Shown here: piece after piece, positions 1 to 12,000 of the stretch | Layout of the letters: each line of letters starts with the position of its first letter | Numbering within the stretch: the first letter of the stretch is position 1 | DNA from: Ignelater luminosus | Taxonomy: Eukaryota > Arthropoda > Insecta > Coleoptera > Elateridae | Direction of reading: 5' to 3' | Assembly: GCA_011009095.1 (NCBI GenBank) | Contig: VTPC01090708.1 | Coordinates: forward strand, 155,456 to 219,455 | Length of the DNA: 64,000 nucleotides | Position numbers and translations under genes: made by a program | Notes under the pieces: generated by a model | Seen by the model: only the letters and a program-made list of their open reading frames with translations | The model's database searches: none | Told to the model about the DNA's origin: nothing

Positions 1-3000
1 CTGGACCTTAATGAAATACGCATTAAAACATTTATAAACTTCATTAAACTATCTCGCATTCAGAATTTAAAGTCTCTTTTTGATAATAATGAAGTTGTAA
101 CAGCACTGCAGCAAAACATTGCACCAAAACTCATTAACACTTTCTTTGAACAACATATCATTAAATCAGAAGTTGAAGCTTCACAACATAGCACAAGCAG
201 TCTCGAGACTGGTAAAGAAATCTTCGAGGGAGATTTAAAAATAACTGATTGGAAGCATCTTTTTGATGTTATTGATAGTATACCATTCAATCAGTTACAA
301 AAGAGTAAAGAACTCTTAGATTTGCGTGATATGGTTTTAAATGAATTAATAAGCGATTGTTTTGAACCAGATTATTTTAAGTATGTACAGTTCATATCAG
401 ATAATCAATTACGATGGGAGTGTATTTTAAATAATATGACTACATGGCCTGGGCAGTTCTGTATAGAAGTTTTTGAATCGGAATTATCGAGGTTTGATAA
501 GATTGATGAGAAGTATGAAAAGAAGTTTGTAAAATGGTGCGAGAAGATTCGAATATATGAGAAGGTAAGTTTTTATTTCGTTTGAGGCAGATTTAGATAA
601 TCTGATCTGTAAAGTCTTACTTATCTAATGTTATTTGATAAGATTGCTTAAATAACATCTTAATTTTCTGATTTACTAATTTATATTCAATCTGGTGTCA
701 ACGGAAAGCAATAATTGCTTTAGATTTAAAATCTTAATAGTAATAAGGATGTTATGTACTCTTAGAACAATCGGCATTAAGAATTTGTTTGCAAATACAG
801 GTAATGTACAGATGTAGATGTTTTTGGGTCCTTACCTGTCACCAGTAAGCCACACCATTTCCCTATACCTGAAAACTAAATGACCATGCATTTTTTTAAA
901 TATGTAACATTGGTTTCATGTTGGCTGAACAGATTTTTAAAAACAATAATTAACTGTCTAGTTAGCAATATCCTCGATAGAAATCATACATCAACTTCTT
1001 TGCCATTAATAATATTTCTATCAACCTATAAGGTCACACCATTTACAAGCATGATACCTAAATCATAGTCCCAGGATTCTTTGAAAGCCAGAGCATTAGT
1101 TCAGTTTCTATACTGACAGGTCACCACAGGACCAGTGTTTTTTTGTCTACAGACATCACAGTAACTTTGAACTCCAAACACTGTCTCACAGTTGCCTTTG
1201 TAGACATCAAACATGCCTTCCTTTGACAAAGTTAGGATGAAGGGTTTCTTTAAAAATTCTATACAGTTTGAAGTCTTCATTCTTTGTATAATAATAATAA
1301 TAATAATAAACAGCTTTTTGAACTCGTGCCAGAATGGTATGCGTGCGCATCAAATCAAAGGTTTTATGATTTCACCCCTACTGCCGTAATATCTTTCATT
1401 GTCTAAACAAATTGGCTGATCTTACCAAATTTGCTGATGACACTGCCCTATTGGTAACCTCCCACAGCTCTGCTAGCTTATTCAAGATTCTGTCAGCTGA
1501 ACTAAGCCAACTCAAGACCTTGCTCTGAATGTAAAGAATAATACCAAGCCCCCAAGAAAATTGTTTAGTGCACTATTTCATCGCCGCAACAACACAAGAA
1601 TGAAATGATTCGACCCCAGAGATGTTCACCTAAAACTTTAGGGTGTATGCCTCGAACTATCTCCCCCTGTGACATATCCTGGCATCACCTGAACATTGTC
1701 CAGCAGCACAAAGGCTTGCTCTTCAGGCTGCCACGTACATAAAAGATTTATACTAGAGTTTACCATCAGACGGAGTAATAAAAGTGCGTGATCACTTGGA
1801 TCACTCAAAGATGCATTTCTCTGGCTGCAGTAAGAAATTGTTGAGCCGGTTTCGCTCTGCTCAACATTCATCGTTCTTTGCTCACTATTTTTTCTTTCTT
1901 TCATGTGTTATTATAGCGGCTTGAACCTGGCTTGAGCAAGCAGTTTTAACGTGATCACTCTGTCTTGTGAACCCTAGTATAGATATGGGTTTTCAGAATG
2001 TTATTAAATATGAATATTCTGGGAGAAACGATGAAAATCTACTCTAAACACTCAAAAACACTAAATAACTATCAGCATATTAGTTTGAAATTTTTGGGTA
2101 TTCCTTACTTTTGCAACCCCACATATCTCCTCTGCTTTCTGAGTACTACCATCTTAAAGAGTCTCTGTTTCTTCTCTAGGTTCCAGTTTTCTCTGGTCTC
2201 TTTTAAATTTTTAAAATAGTAATCCGTTTCTTCCTGATATTCTTTTCTGTATTTCGGTTTTTTCAGTTTTTGTATTCTGATCTTATTTTACTCATATTTT
2301 TCCTTGTATTCTCCAATTTCTAGATCCGCTCTTAGTATTCTCTGTTTCTATTCCAGTTTCGTTTTCAGTTTTTATATCTTTAAACGATGGTTTCATTTTA
2401 CTTGTATACAGGGTGACTGAAAAATCGTTCACCAGCCTACTATTTTATTTTTAAGGTATGAAAGAAATGCAAAGGAGAAAGTTGCTTGGTGTAAAAAGAG
2501 GCATAATATTATGCACTGAAAGAATATTCAACGCCTACTATTTCCACGTAACATCAACTAATTTTAATTGTTTAAATGGAACACTCTGTATATTTCTCAG
2601 AATTCTGAATACACCTGAAATTCTCTTTTCAACCATATAAAATACTTAACGATTTTCTTGAGGGCTTGGTCTGCAAGATCCCCCGATTTATCAATTCTGG
2701 ATTACTTCTTATGGAGCTTTTTAAAAGATCATGTTTATGTAACTCCATCAGCAAGTCTAAATGAGTTGAAAAGTAAAATTACTGCAGCTATAGCATTAGT
2801 TACACGAGAAATGTTACAACACGCTAGGCATAATTTAATCTTCAGAGCAGAAAAATGCTTTAGTTGTTTTCTTTCATTTCAGCCTGATCCTCAAGAAAAT
2901 CGTTAAGTATGTCATATGGTTGAAAAGATAATCTCAGGTGTATTCAGAATTTTGAGAAATATACAGTGTGTTCCATTTAAAAAATTAAAGTTAGTTGATG

Positions 3001-6000
3001 TTATGCGAAAACAGTAGGCGTTGAATTTTCTTTCAGTGCATAATATTATGCCTCTTATTGCGTCAAACAACTTTCTTCTTTGCATTTTTTTCGTATCTTT
3101 AAAAATAAAATAGTTACAGACTAGTGAACGATTTTTCAGTCACCCTGTATACAAAGAAGTCTTTTATACTCTTTGCGTCTCTGCCTTCAGCTATGTGTGT
3201 GTATTCTTCCTGTGGGGTTTGTTCCCAGAACGTGTTTTCTATTAGTAGATCATTTGCCTGACAAAACTCCAACATTTGGACTTCGTTTCTGTTTATAATT
3301 TTCTCTCCATATCTTTCTCAGTCCATGCCTTCACTTATATCATCTTCAATCCTGGAGTTCCAGTCTCCCATCATAATAATTTTTTTGCTTGTTTCTCTTA
3401 TGTTGTCTAGTGTATCTTGTAGCTCTTCATAGAATTCTGTCATTGTCGCGTCTTCCATTCCTTCTATTGGGGTGTAGGTTTGGATTATGTTTGTTACTTC
3501 CTCCTTTTACGAAGTTATCATTATTCTCAGGAATATTGTCTTAAATTTAGTGATGCTTTTGTTTATCTCATTAGTAGCTACAATACCATATTTGCCTTTT
3601 GTCCCTGATTCATTCCTGGGTAGTATATAATTCATGTTTTTCTGAGAGTTGGATTTTTCCTGATCCTATTTTCTTTACTTTGCTTAAGCCCACTATTTGT
3701 ATTTTGTGTTCCTCCATCTCCTGTATCACTTCTAGTTCTTTATCCTTTAATGTATTTTTGATTTTTAGCTTTTTTCTCTTAGTACTATTTTTATTTATTT
3801 CTTTATCCTTTTCCATTGCTGTATTTGTCTTCAGTTTTTCCATCCAGTTCTGCTTAGTCATTGTTAGTAGTTTTTCGAGCCTCTACATGTATCTGTTATT
3901 TTTTTATGGGCCTTTGTAGTGCTCTTATTGCTATTTTCTCCAGGGATTTCACGCTATATGTTCTGGTTCTGTCTTTGCTCTTTTCCTGATCTGCTTCTGC
4001 CACTCTCTTTGCATCATTTGAGTCCCTTTCTAGTTGGTCTGTTGTGTATGTTTCCCCATTTATCATTAGTTTGTTGTAGTTTACATATGCACTGTGACCT
4101 TCTTTCATGCGTGGGATTAGTATTTTTCTTTGTACTTCTTTTGTGAAATTGTCTGTGATCCATATGTTACTCATTTTGCTTTCTTTTAGTGTTTTTGCTG
4201 CTCATTATTCTTTCTCTATATCTATTTGTACATCAATTTCTCTTAATGTTATTTCTATCTTTTCTTTTCCAATTTGAGAATGGAGATGCAAATATTTCTG
4301 ATTTAGGTTTATGTGGTTTGCACGTGGTTCATGGTCATGTAATGAATTTTGAAGATCCATATACAAGGTGTTTCAGAAAACAAAACACTCATGTTGCCTC
4401 CTTTTGCTTTTGCTCACTTGCTTAAAGACTGTACACAATAAAATCTGGCCACTTTCGGTCACCTACACTTTTTGACATAGACAAGATAGAGGGCTGAGAT
4501 TTGAATACCAGTTGCCTCGAAAATAATTGTTTACAATTTGGTTATTGCTACATGTCAGTTTGACAAATAATTAAAATGCCGTCAAAAGAAGAAGTTTTGA
4601 GAAATAAAATTGTTTCCGAATATCTTTTAAATTTGCAATTATCGCCACGGAAGATTGCAAAAAAAAGATAAATGTAGTGAAATCAACTGTTTCTAGTGTC
4701 TTAAAATGCTTTGAAGAAAATCTGACAACTGTAAGAAAACCTGGCAGCAGAAAAACTCAGAAACCAGTAAATGGATATATAGATAAAAAGGTTGTACAGA
4801 TATTCAGAAAGAATCCAAACTTGTTGGTACATAGCGTTGCTAAAAAAGTTAACATGTCAGCAGCTTACGTCCAAAAAGTTAAAACTAGAACTGGATTAAA
4901 GGTTTTCAAGGTGCAAAAGGCTCCAAATCGTAAAGATAAACAAAATGAAACCGCCAAGACTAGAGCTCGCAAACTTGATGAACCAAGTTTTAGTGAAACA
5001 CATACGTTGTGATGGACGATGAAACATATGTTTTTGCTGACTTTCAGCAGTTACCTGGCCAGGTATTTTATACAGCATTAGACAAAACAAGTGTTCCAGA
5101 CAGGTTTAGGAAAAAGAAATTGTCAAAATCTCCAAAAAAAGTTTTTAGTCTGGCGAGCCATCTGTTCGTGCAGCCAAAGAAGTCGAAGTTTCATTGCAAT
5201 GGGAACAATAAACCAAGAAATTTATGTGAAGAAGTGTCTTACAAAACGCCTTTTGCCATTTTTAAGAAGCCATACAGTGTCTGTGCATTCTGGCCAGATC
5301 TAGCTTCTTGCCATTATGGAAAATCTGCCATGGAATGGTATAAAGATCATAATGTGGTAGTTGTACCAAAACCGATAAATCCACCTAATTGTCCTGAGCT
5401 TCATCCAGTTGAGAAATATTGAGCTCTGGTAAAACGTCGGTTAAAATGCAGTAAAAATGAAGCAAAAGACATGGGTGATTTCAAAAGAAAGTTGTGGTTG
5501 GCAGCAAATTCAGTAACTGAAGATACTGTACAAAAATTAATGATGAATGTTAAGAAAAAGGTTTGAGAATTTAGTCTTTTAACTTTAAAAAATTAAAACG
5601 ACATGTATTACACTTAAATTATAGTTATATGTTCACAATAAAAATTGAGTTTAGATTTGACTTATTTTTTATTCTTTAAGTGATCAGTTGAAAGTGGCCA
5701 GATTTTATCATGTAGTCTTTAAAGTATAGCATTCAGAGCCGAAAGAGGAAACCTGAGTGTTCCATGTTTTCTGAAATGCCCTGTACGTCTATTTAAAAAT
5801 TCACCTAGAAGAATCAAATATTTATAAAGCCATTAGAAAACTTATCAGTTTTCCAAAAAAAGTTTTGCTTACTCGCTCTTGATTGGCAAGTTCATGTATG
5901 AATTCAAAAGGCCAGCGCTAGTCAGGCACCGATATATTAGCGTTAATAGCCTCAAAAAAGTATCTGGGAAAAAAAAAGTAAGAGTCTGAGGAAACCTGGT

Positions 6001-9000
6001 AAGTCAGGAGATTTTGTATTCATTCTCAGAGGAGAGCCCTGTGAGTTGGAGAACATTCTCAAGGATATTCCCCTACAATGATTGCACAGCTAGCATTCAG
6101 CAGATTCCCCTCCTGTCCTTATACACATCTGCAGGAAAAATATAAAGAACCCACCTGATCCCAAGATCCAAGCCACTAACAGTAGAGTGAAGACTCCCAA
6201 AAGTACAGAGGCTGATATTTTGCATCCTGGCTAGCCTAGATTAAAATCATGCATCACTACAATATCACACTCATCCCACACCATTTGATAAAAACCCAAC
6301 AGATTAATAACACTAAGCAGATTTTTTTTATTGTGTCATCTTAGAAGAAACAAACAACTGAATTTTGTAAATTATATTTTCCATGCATAGATAATGTAAA
6401 TCAAATCTGAATGTATTTGTAGCATAAACAGAACAAAGATAATTTTGCTTTTTAATTCATATCAATAATGAGCATTTCTATTATTCTAGATTCGAACTAT
6501 TTTACAAAAAAAATCGTGGTTTAAAATTTTCTTGCAATGTAAGAACAACCCACAGGAAATTCTTCAAAGCCTTTTAAATACCATACAGGTGAGAAAATCT
6601 ATTGAAAATTGATTCATTTCACGCTTTAATCAATTATTTAAACATTCATAGGTGGACGTGTTATTAAAATTTATTGAAATCCACAAATTAACTGAAGAAG
6701 ACTTACAAGTAATCGACGAAAATTACCTTGTGGCACTTTTTGATTCAAATATTGACATTTTAAAGATCCAAGATTTATTAAATAAACTTCCTTCAAAGCA
6801 AGTAATGCACATCTGCTATTTATTGCTTAAAGTCTTAAAGAGATTAGAACACCTTGATTTTATTGCTAGTTTTATCTCGAATTCCGATCTTGGTGATAGC
6901 AACTTATTTAAAAGTATACAAATTAGTTTAAAAATTTTATCTTGCTTTAGTGCAAACGAACAAGAACAGTTGTGGTGTTTGATAACAGAACCTCTTAGTA
7001 TATTGGAAATTCTTATTATGAATACAAAATTAGAAAAATTGGGACAGGTTTTAGAAACAATCAGATCTAATATTGAAAATTGTGAGTTTGATGAAAATCA
7101 AATATCGATTGAAAAGATTGACGAAATGTTGAGAAACTATGCTGAGAAAAGTTTAGAATTTCGAGTTATACTTCAACCTGGACCTAAATTAAATAGAACA
7201 CCGGAAAGCAGTAAACTCTTACAATCATTAGATTCCATTAACTTTCCTTCCGGTCGAAAATATTTTGTCATACCAGAAAGCGTACCAGACAAATCAGAAT
7301 GGGTGCAAAATCACGAAGTTACTGAATGTATGTGTTGCATGGAAAGCACATTTTCTATGTTTAATAGACGTCACCATTGTCGAAGATGTGGAAGAGTTAT
7401 TTGTGGAAGTTGTTCTTTAAAGCGAATGCGGGTAATTAATAGCTCATCCTGATTCTATTTGTAAAATTTTAATTTTTATTACTTTTAGGTGCCAACTTAT
7501 GAAGATATTCAAGTGCGTGTTTGTCTTGATTGTTACGAACAGTCTCATCAAGATTATACTGGTGCATCTTCTAGTAGAAGTGAGACATCAACAAGATCTA
7601 TTGAATGTGACTATTGGTTACTTACTGATGACCCCAATCACAATCAGGTCGTAAGGGAGGAATTTTCTTATGAATATGCACCAAGCGTATCTTTATGTCT
7701 TGCTATTTTAAAACATCATTCAAAAACTGAGGAATATCCTAAGTAGAATTTTAAATTGAAAGCTTGTATTTTCTTATTAAAATCTGATAATTACAGATTC
7801 TTATTGGATCAGTGTGATGGAATGTTAAGATTATTACAACCAATCAATTCTGATACAATGCGAGAAATTGATTATTTGCTTGTAATTAAAATGTTAAAGT
7901 AAGTCAGGACTTTTCTCTTCTGTAGAAAAAAAGTGTAAAATATTTCATAATTTCATTAGATCGTTGGCTATAGCAGCGAAGATGCTATCAGCTCAATGCA
8001 TGCTACAGTGGGGATCTTCTCTAGCAGATAGGATTCTTTCTCAAGCCGATTTGTTAGGTTTGTTGGCAGAACGTGGTTGTTTACATTTGATTCCAACTTG
8101 TGGCCAAACTCAAAGCCGTTATATTGATGCGTCAACATTAAGGCGTTTAAGGGATAAATTGTTGGAAGGTGAACAATGGAATCTTGCTTTGGAAGTTTCT
8201 ACAAAAGCCGGATTAGATAATACTGGTACTTATCAGATATTTTTAAATCTTGATTTAATTATAACATCGAAATTGTTTTTAGGAGTATTTGCTGCATGGG
8301 GTAAAAGTTACTTAAAAGCAGGTAGTTTACAATTGGCAAGGGAAAAATTCCAACGTTGCTTTGATAAAACAGCTCATTATGAAACTTCCACAGAACTAAG
8401 TGGTAGTTTTTCAAGTGCACACCTCCAACATTCCAAGCGTTCAAGATCATTTACCATGGCTGAGAATCATCCAACTAAAAATCCTCCATTATTAAATGAA
8501 ATTGTTCATATATTAGAATCTAATACTTGTGTAATTGATGCCAAGATTTTAAAAGACATTAAGAATGCCAAACCATTATCTACATCAACATGGAGTTTGA
8601 GTAGTAGTGTAAATTTACCATTACATAATGATCCTTCCGTTTGTATATTAAATAAATTGAAGAATTTGAATAACATTGCCGCAGGAAATTATTGTGCCAT
8701 TTCAGATGGTAGTGATTCCGTCAAATCATTAAATATTGCAAAGCCACATCTAGAACCAATATTTTATGAAGAATGCGTATATTATTTGTCAAGATATGGC
8801 AGTCATATGAGTTTACTTGAATTCTATATAAAACATGGTGATATTTACGAATGTTTAAGATACATGTTAGAAAATCGCTTAAGTTCCGATGTTTTTATTG
8901 AAATTTACATGTTGTGTCTTAGAGAGAACTTAGTTACCATTTTACAAGAGAATATGTCCAAAATCGATTCAACACTGGATGTTTGGAAGGTATTTTATTT

Positions 9001-12000
9001 TTTAATACCTTTTCACATTTAATTACATTTAAGAATTAATTTGCAGGATTATTTAAAGAATATTTGTAGACATTTAGAAAAATACTCAAAATTACATTCC
9101 TTGTATCAGTTGCAACAATTTATGGGAGATTTTGTTAGAGCTGCCATGACTTGCATTAAGTTTTACCAGGATGGTGCTGCAACATATTCTGAATTAACAT
9201 CTAGGGTCGATTATTTGCATAAAGCGCAACAGCATTTACAACAGGAATTAGAGCAAGAACAGTGGGTTGAAGTGGCTTCAGGTAGGGTAATTCCTAATTG
9301 ATTTTATCAATTTATAGATTTTTTTGATATGATAAAACCCTCTATCTATTATACAAATTAGCAGTTTTTTTTCAAGCTATAATTTGCATTTATTGAAGAA
9401 TTGCAACTTTCATAACTCAAGCAAGTTTTTACAATAAAGCATTTTGTTTTGAAAGACATGTGAATAGTGATGACAATAAATTGACTTACCCTGAGTATTA
9501 AATGTTTCTTTGCATATTCCAGCTAGGTTATCTCTACTGCAATTTTTCAGACACAGTCAAATATGAAAAGTTCAAGACAAGAAGAAAATCTTCAATTAAG
9601 TATTTACTTAAGTTTAAACAGAAAGTCATTTAAAATTTACAAAAAACATAAACAATCATTAAAGATACTTGTGCAACAATAGAGAAATTCCACAATTGGC
9701 TTTTTTGAATATTTTTAAGAGTTCAGGTTTGATGGCAAGCAACAGTATATGAAATTTCAAGAAATTCAATTTTATACAGCAAAACAAACTTTAAGATTTT
9801 GAAACGTGCCAATGACCAATCAAAACGTAGATCAGTATGCCAACAAAATCGCATTGATTAATAGTTGACACTAATTGACAGTACAGTGCAAGGTTATTGT
9901 AATCCTCTGTTCTGATTGGTTGATGGTATACTTTTGAATTTTCAAACTGAAGACCTTTTAGGAGAAAATCATCAACCAATGATAGTGCTAGATTTCGTCA
10001 AAATGACGGAAAAAAGGGTGATCATCAGATCTGAAGATTTATAACATTTATTATGTTTTTTGACAATATGTTTTATAATGATCACCCTCAAACTAGTATT
10101 TTAAATTTCCAACAGAGGTCGCGTCTTCTGTGTTTCTCTTAAGGTATACTATAGTTTCTGAGAATTATGAGGCGTTTATGGTGATGCTGATCACTGTATG
10201 AGATAAGCTTAAATATTCGATATCAATGACAAAAATCTCACCATTGTTATATACAATTATATACAGGGTGTTTTAAGTTACTAAAGACATGCATTTTAAC
10301 ATGGGAAGAATTATTAGGATCAGAATTTGCTTATACATTTATTACGTATATGCATTAAGAATAATATAATATAACATTTCAGAAAACGAAACAGTAATTT
10401 TTCAGTAAATGTTGAATAATGTCGTTTATTAAAAATTATTGTTTTGTTTTCTGAAATATCATTTTACATTATAAAAGAGTTTCTAAATTCAACAGATGCG
10501 GCATCAGATAGATTAGGTTTCATCAAAGTCTAAAATACATGTACTCATTCATGATAGTGGCGCTAATATGGTGAAGGGTGTTCGTTTGGCTGAGTACGAT
10601 TCTGCTAGATGTTTCATACATACGCTTCAAAGAGCTATAAATGAGTCGCTCAAAGTCCAGGCTGAAGTGACAACAATGATTGCTACTGGAAGGCGGCTTG
10701 TGACGCACTTCAATCACTCAGGTTTAGCTCAAGAAAAACTGCTGAGGATTCAAAAAGAGCTAAATTTACCTGAGCATCAGTTAGTGCAAGATATTAGCAC
10801 TAGGTGGAATTCCACTTTTTATATGATTGAACGTTTGTTAGAACAAAAGCGGGCCATATCATTGTATGTTGCTGATCACGATACACTCATCAATTTGACA
10901 GCTCAACAGTGGAGTTTAATGGAGCAATGTATGAATTTATTAAAGCCCTTCGAAGAAATAACCAAAATAACAAGTTCTGGTCTATCCTGTGTGTCGTAAG
11001 TAATATCACATGTTGCTGCTTTAAAAAAATACTTAAAGATGAAACTGAGCAAAGAACTCCTGATTTATCACATATGCGGGCCTCGTTAAAAGCTGAATTA
11101 GAAACTCGTTTTAACTCCATAAGTCAAGACTCAAACTACTTGATTGCAACTTACCTAGACCCGAGATTCAAAACAAACTACTTGGGGGGTGCTTGATGCT
11201 GAAAGAGCGCGCCAGGAGATTCTATTGGAATATTTAAAAATGTCTTGTGAAGAGTCCTCCAGTAGCAGTTCATCTTCAACACCGGCTAAAAAAAGTAGAG
11301 GAGAAGAGACAGAGTCAGCTGTATCTCGCAAAGCTCATGACACGTTTTGGGATTGCTTTGATGAGGTAGCAAATGAAAACAGTACTAGCCAGGTTCAACG
11401 TGAAGAAAGAAACGCGATAGCATGTGAGCTTGATTTTTATCTTGTCAGTGCGAATTGATCGCAATCGTGACCCTTATTCTTGGTGGGCAGCTAATGCTAA
11501 ACAATACCCAAATTTAACAAAGTTTGCCAAAATCTATCTTTCAGCACCTTGCAGCAATGTGTACAGCGAAAGACTTTTTTCTGAAGCTGGCCTTATTTAC
11601 GAAGACAAGCGAAACAGCTTGCTACCTCTTAATGCAGAGAAATTAGTATTCATTCATTATAATTTGCCCTTAGTGCAGTATGAGTACTAATTCATTTTCT
11701 AAGTTGTAGAATTATTGTGTGATTACTGATTGTATTTCTTAAGTGATACTAACTAAATAAAGCAATTAATTACCTAAAAATATTTTTTTTTAATCCAGTA
11801 TTCGGCCGGATAGGTGCTAGTAGTTATCCGGTATTCGGCCGGATAATATTTAGGCCGCCGGATACCGGATATCCGTTTCATCTCTAGTTTCTATACTGTG
11901 GTAACAGTTGCATTTGTATGTAAATATTAGAGTAAGGACTCAGGACAAGGATGTCAAAATCTCTTTCCAGGCCAAATAGAATTTTCTGCAATGGATATAC

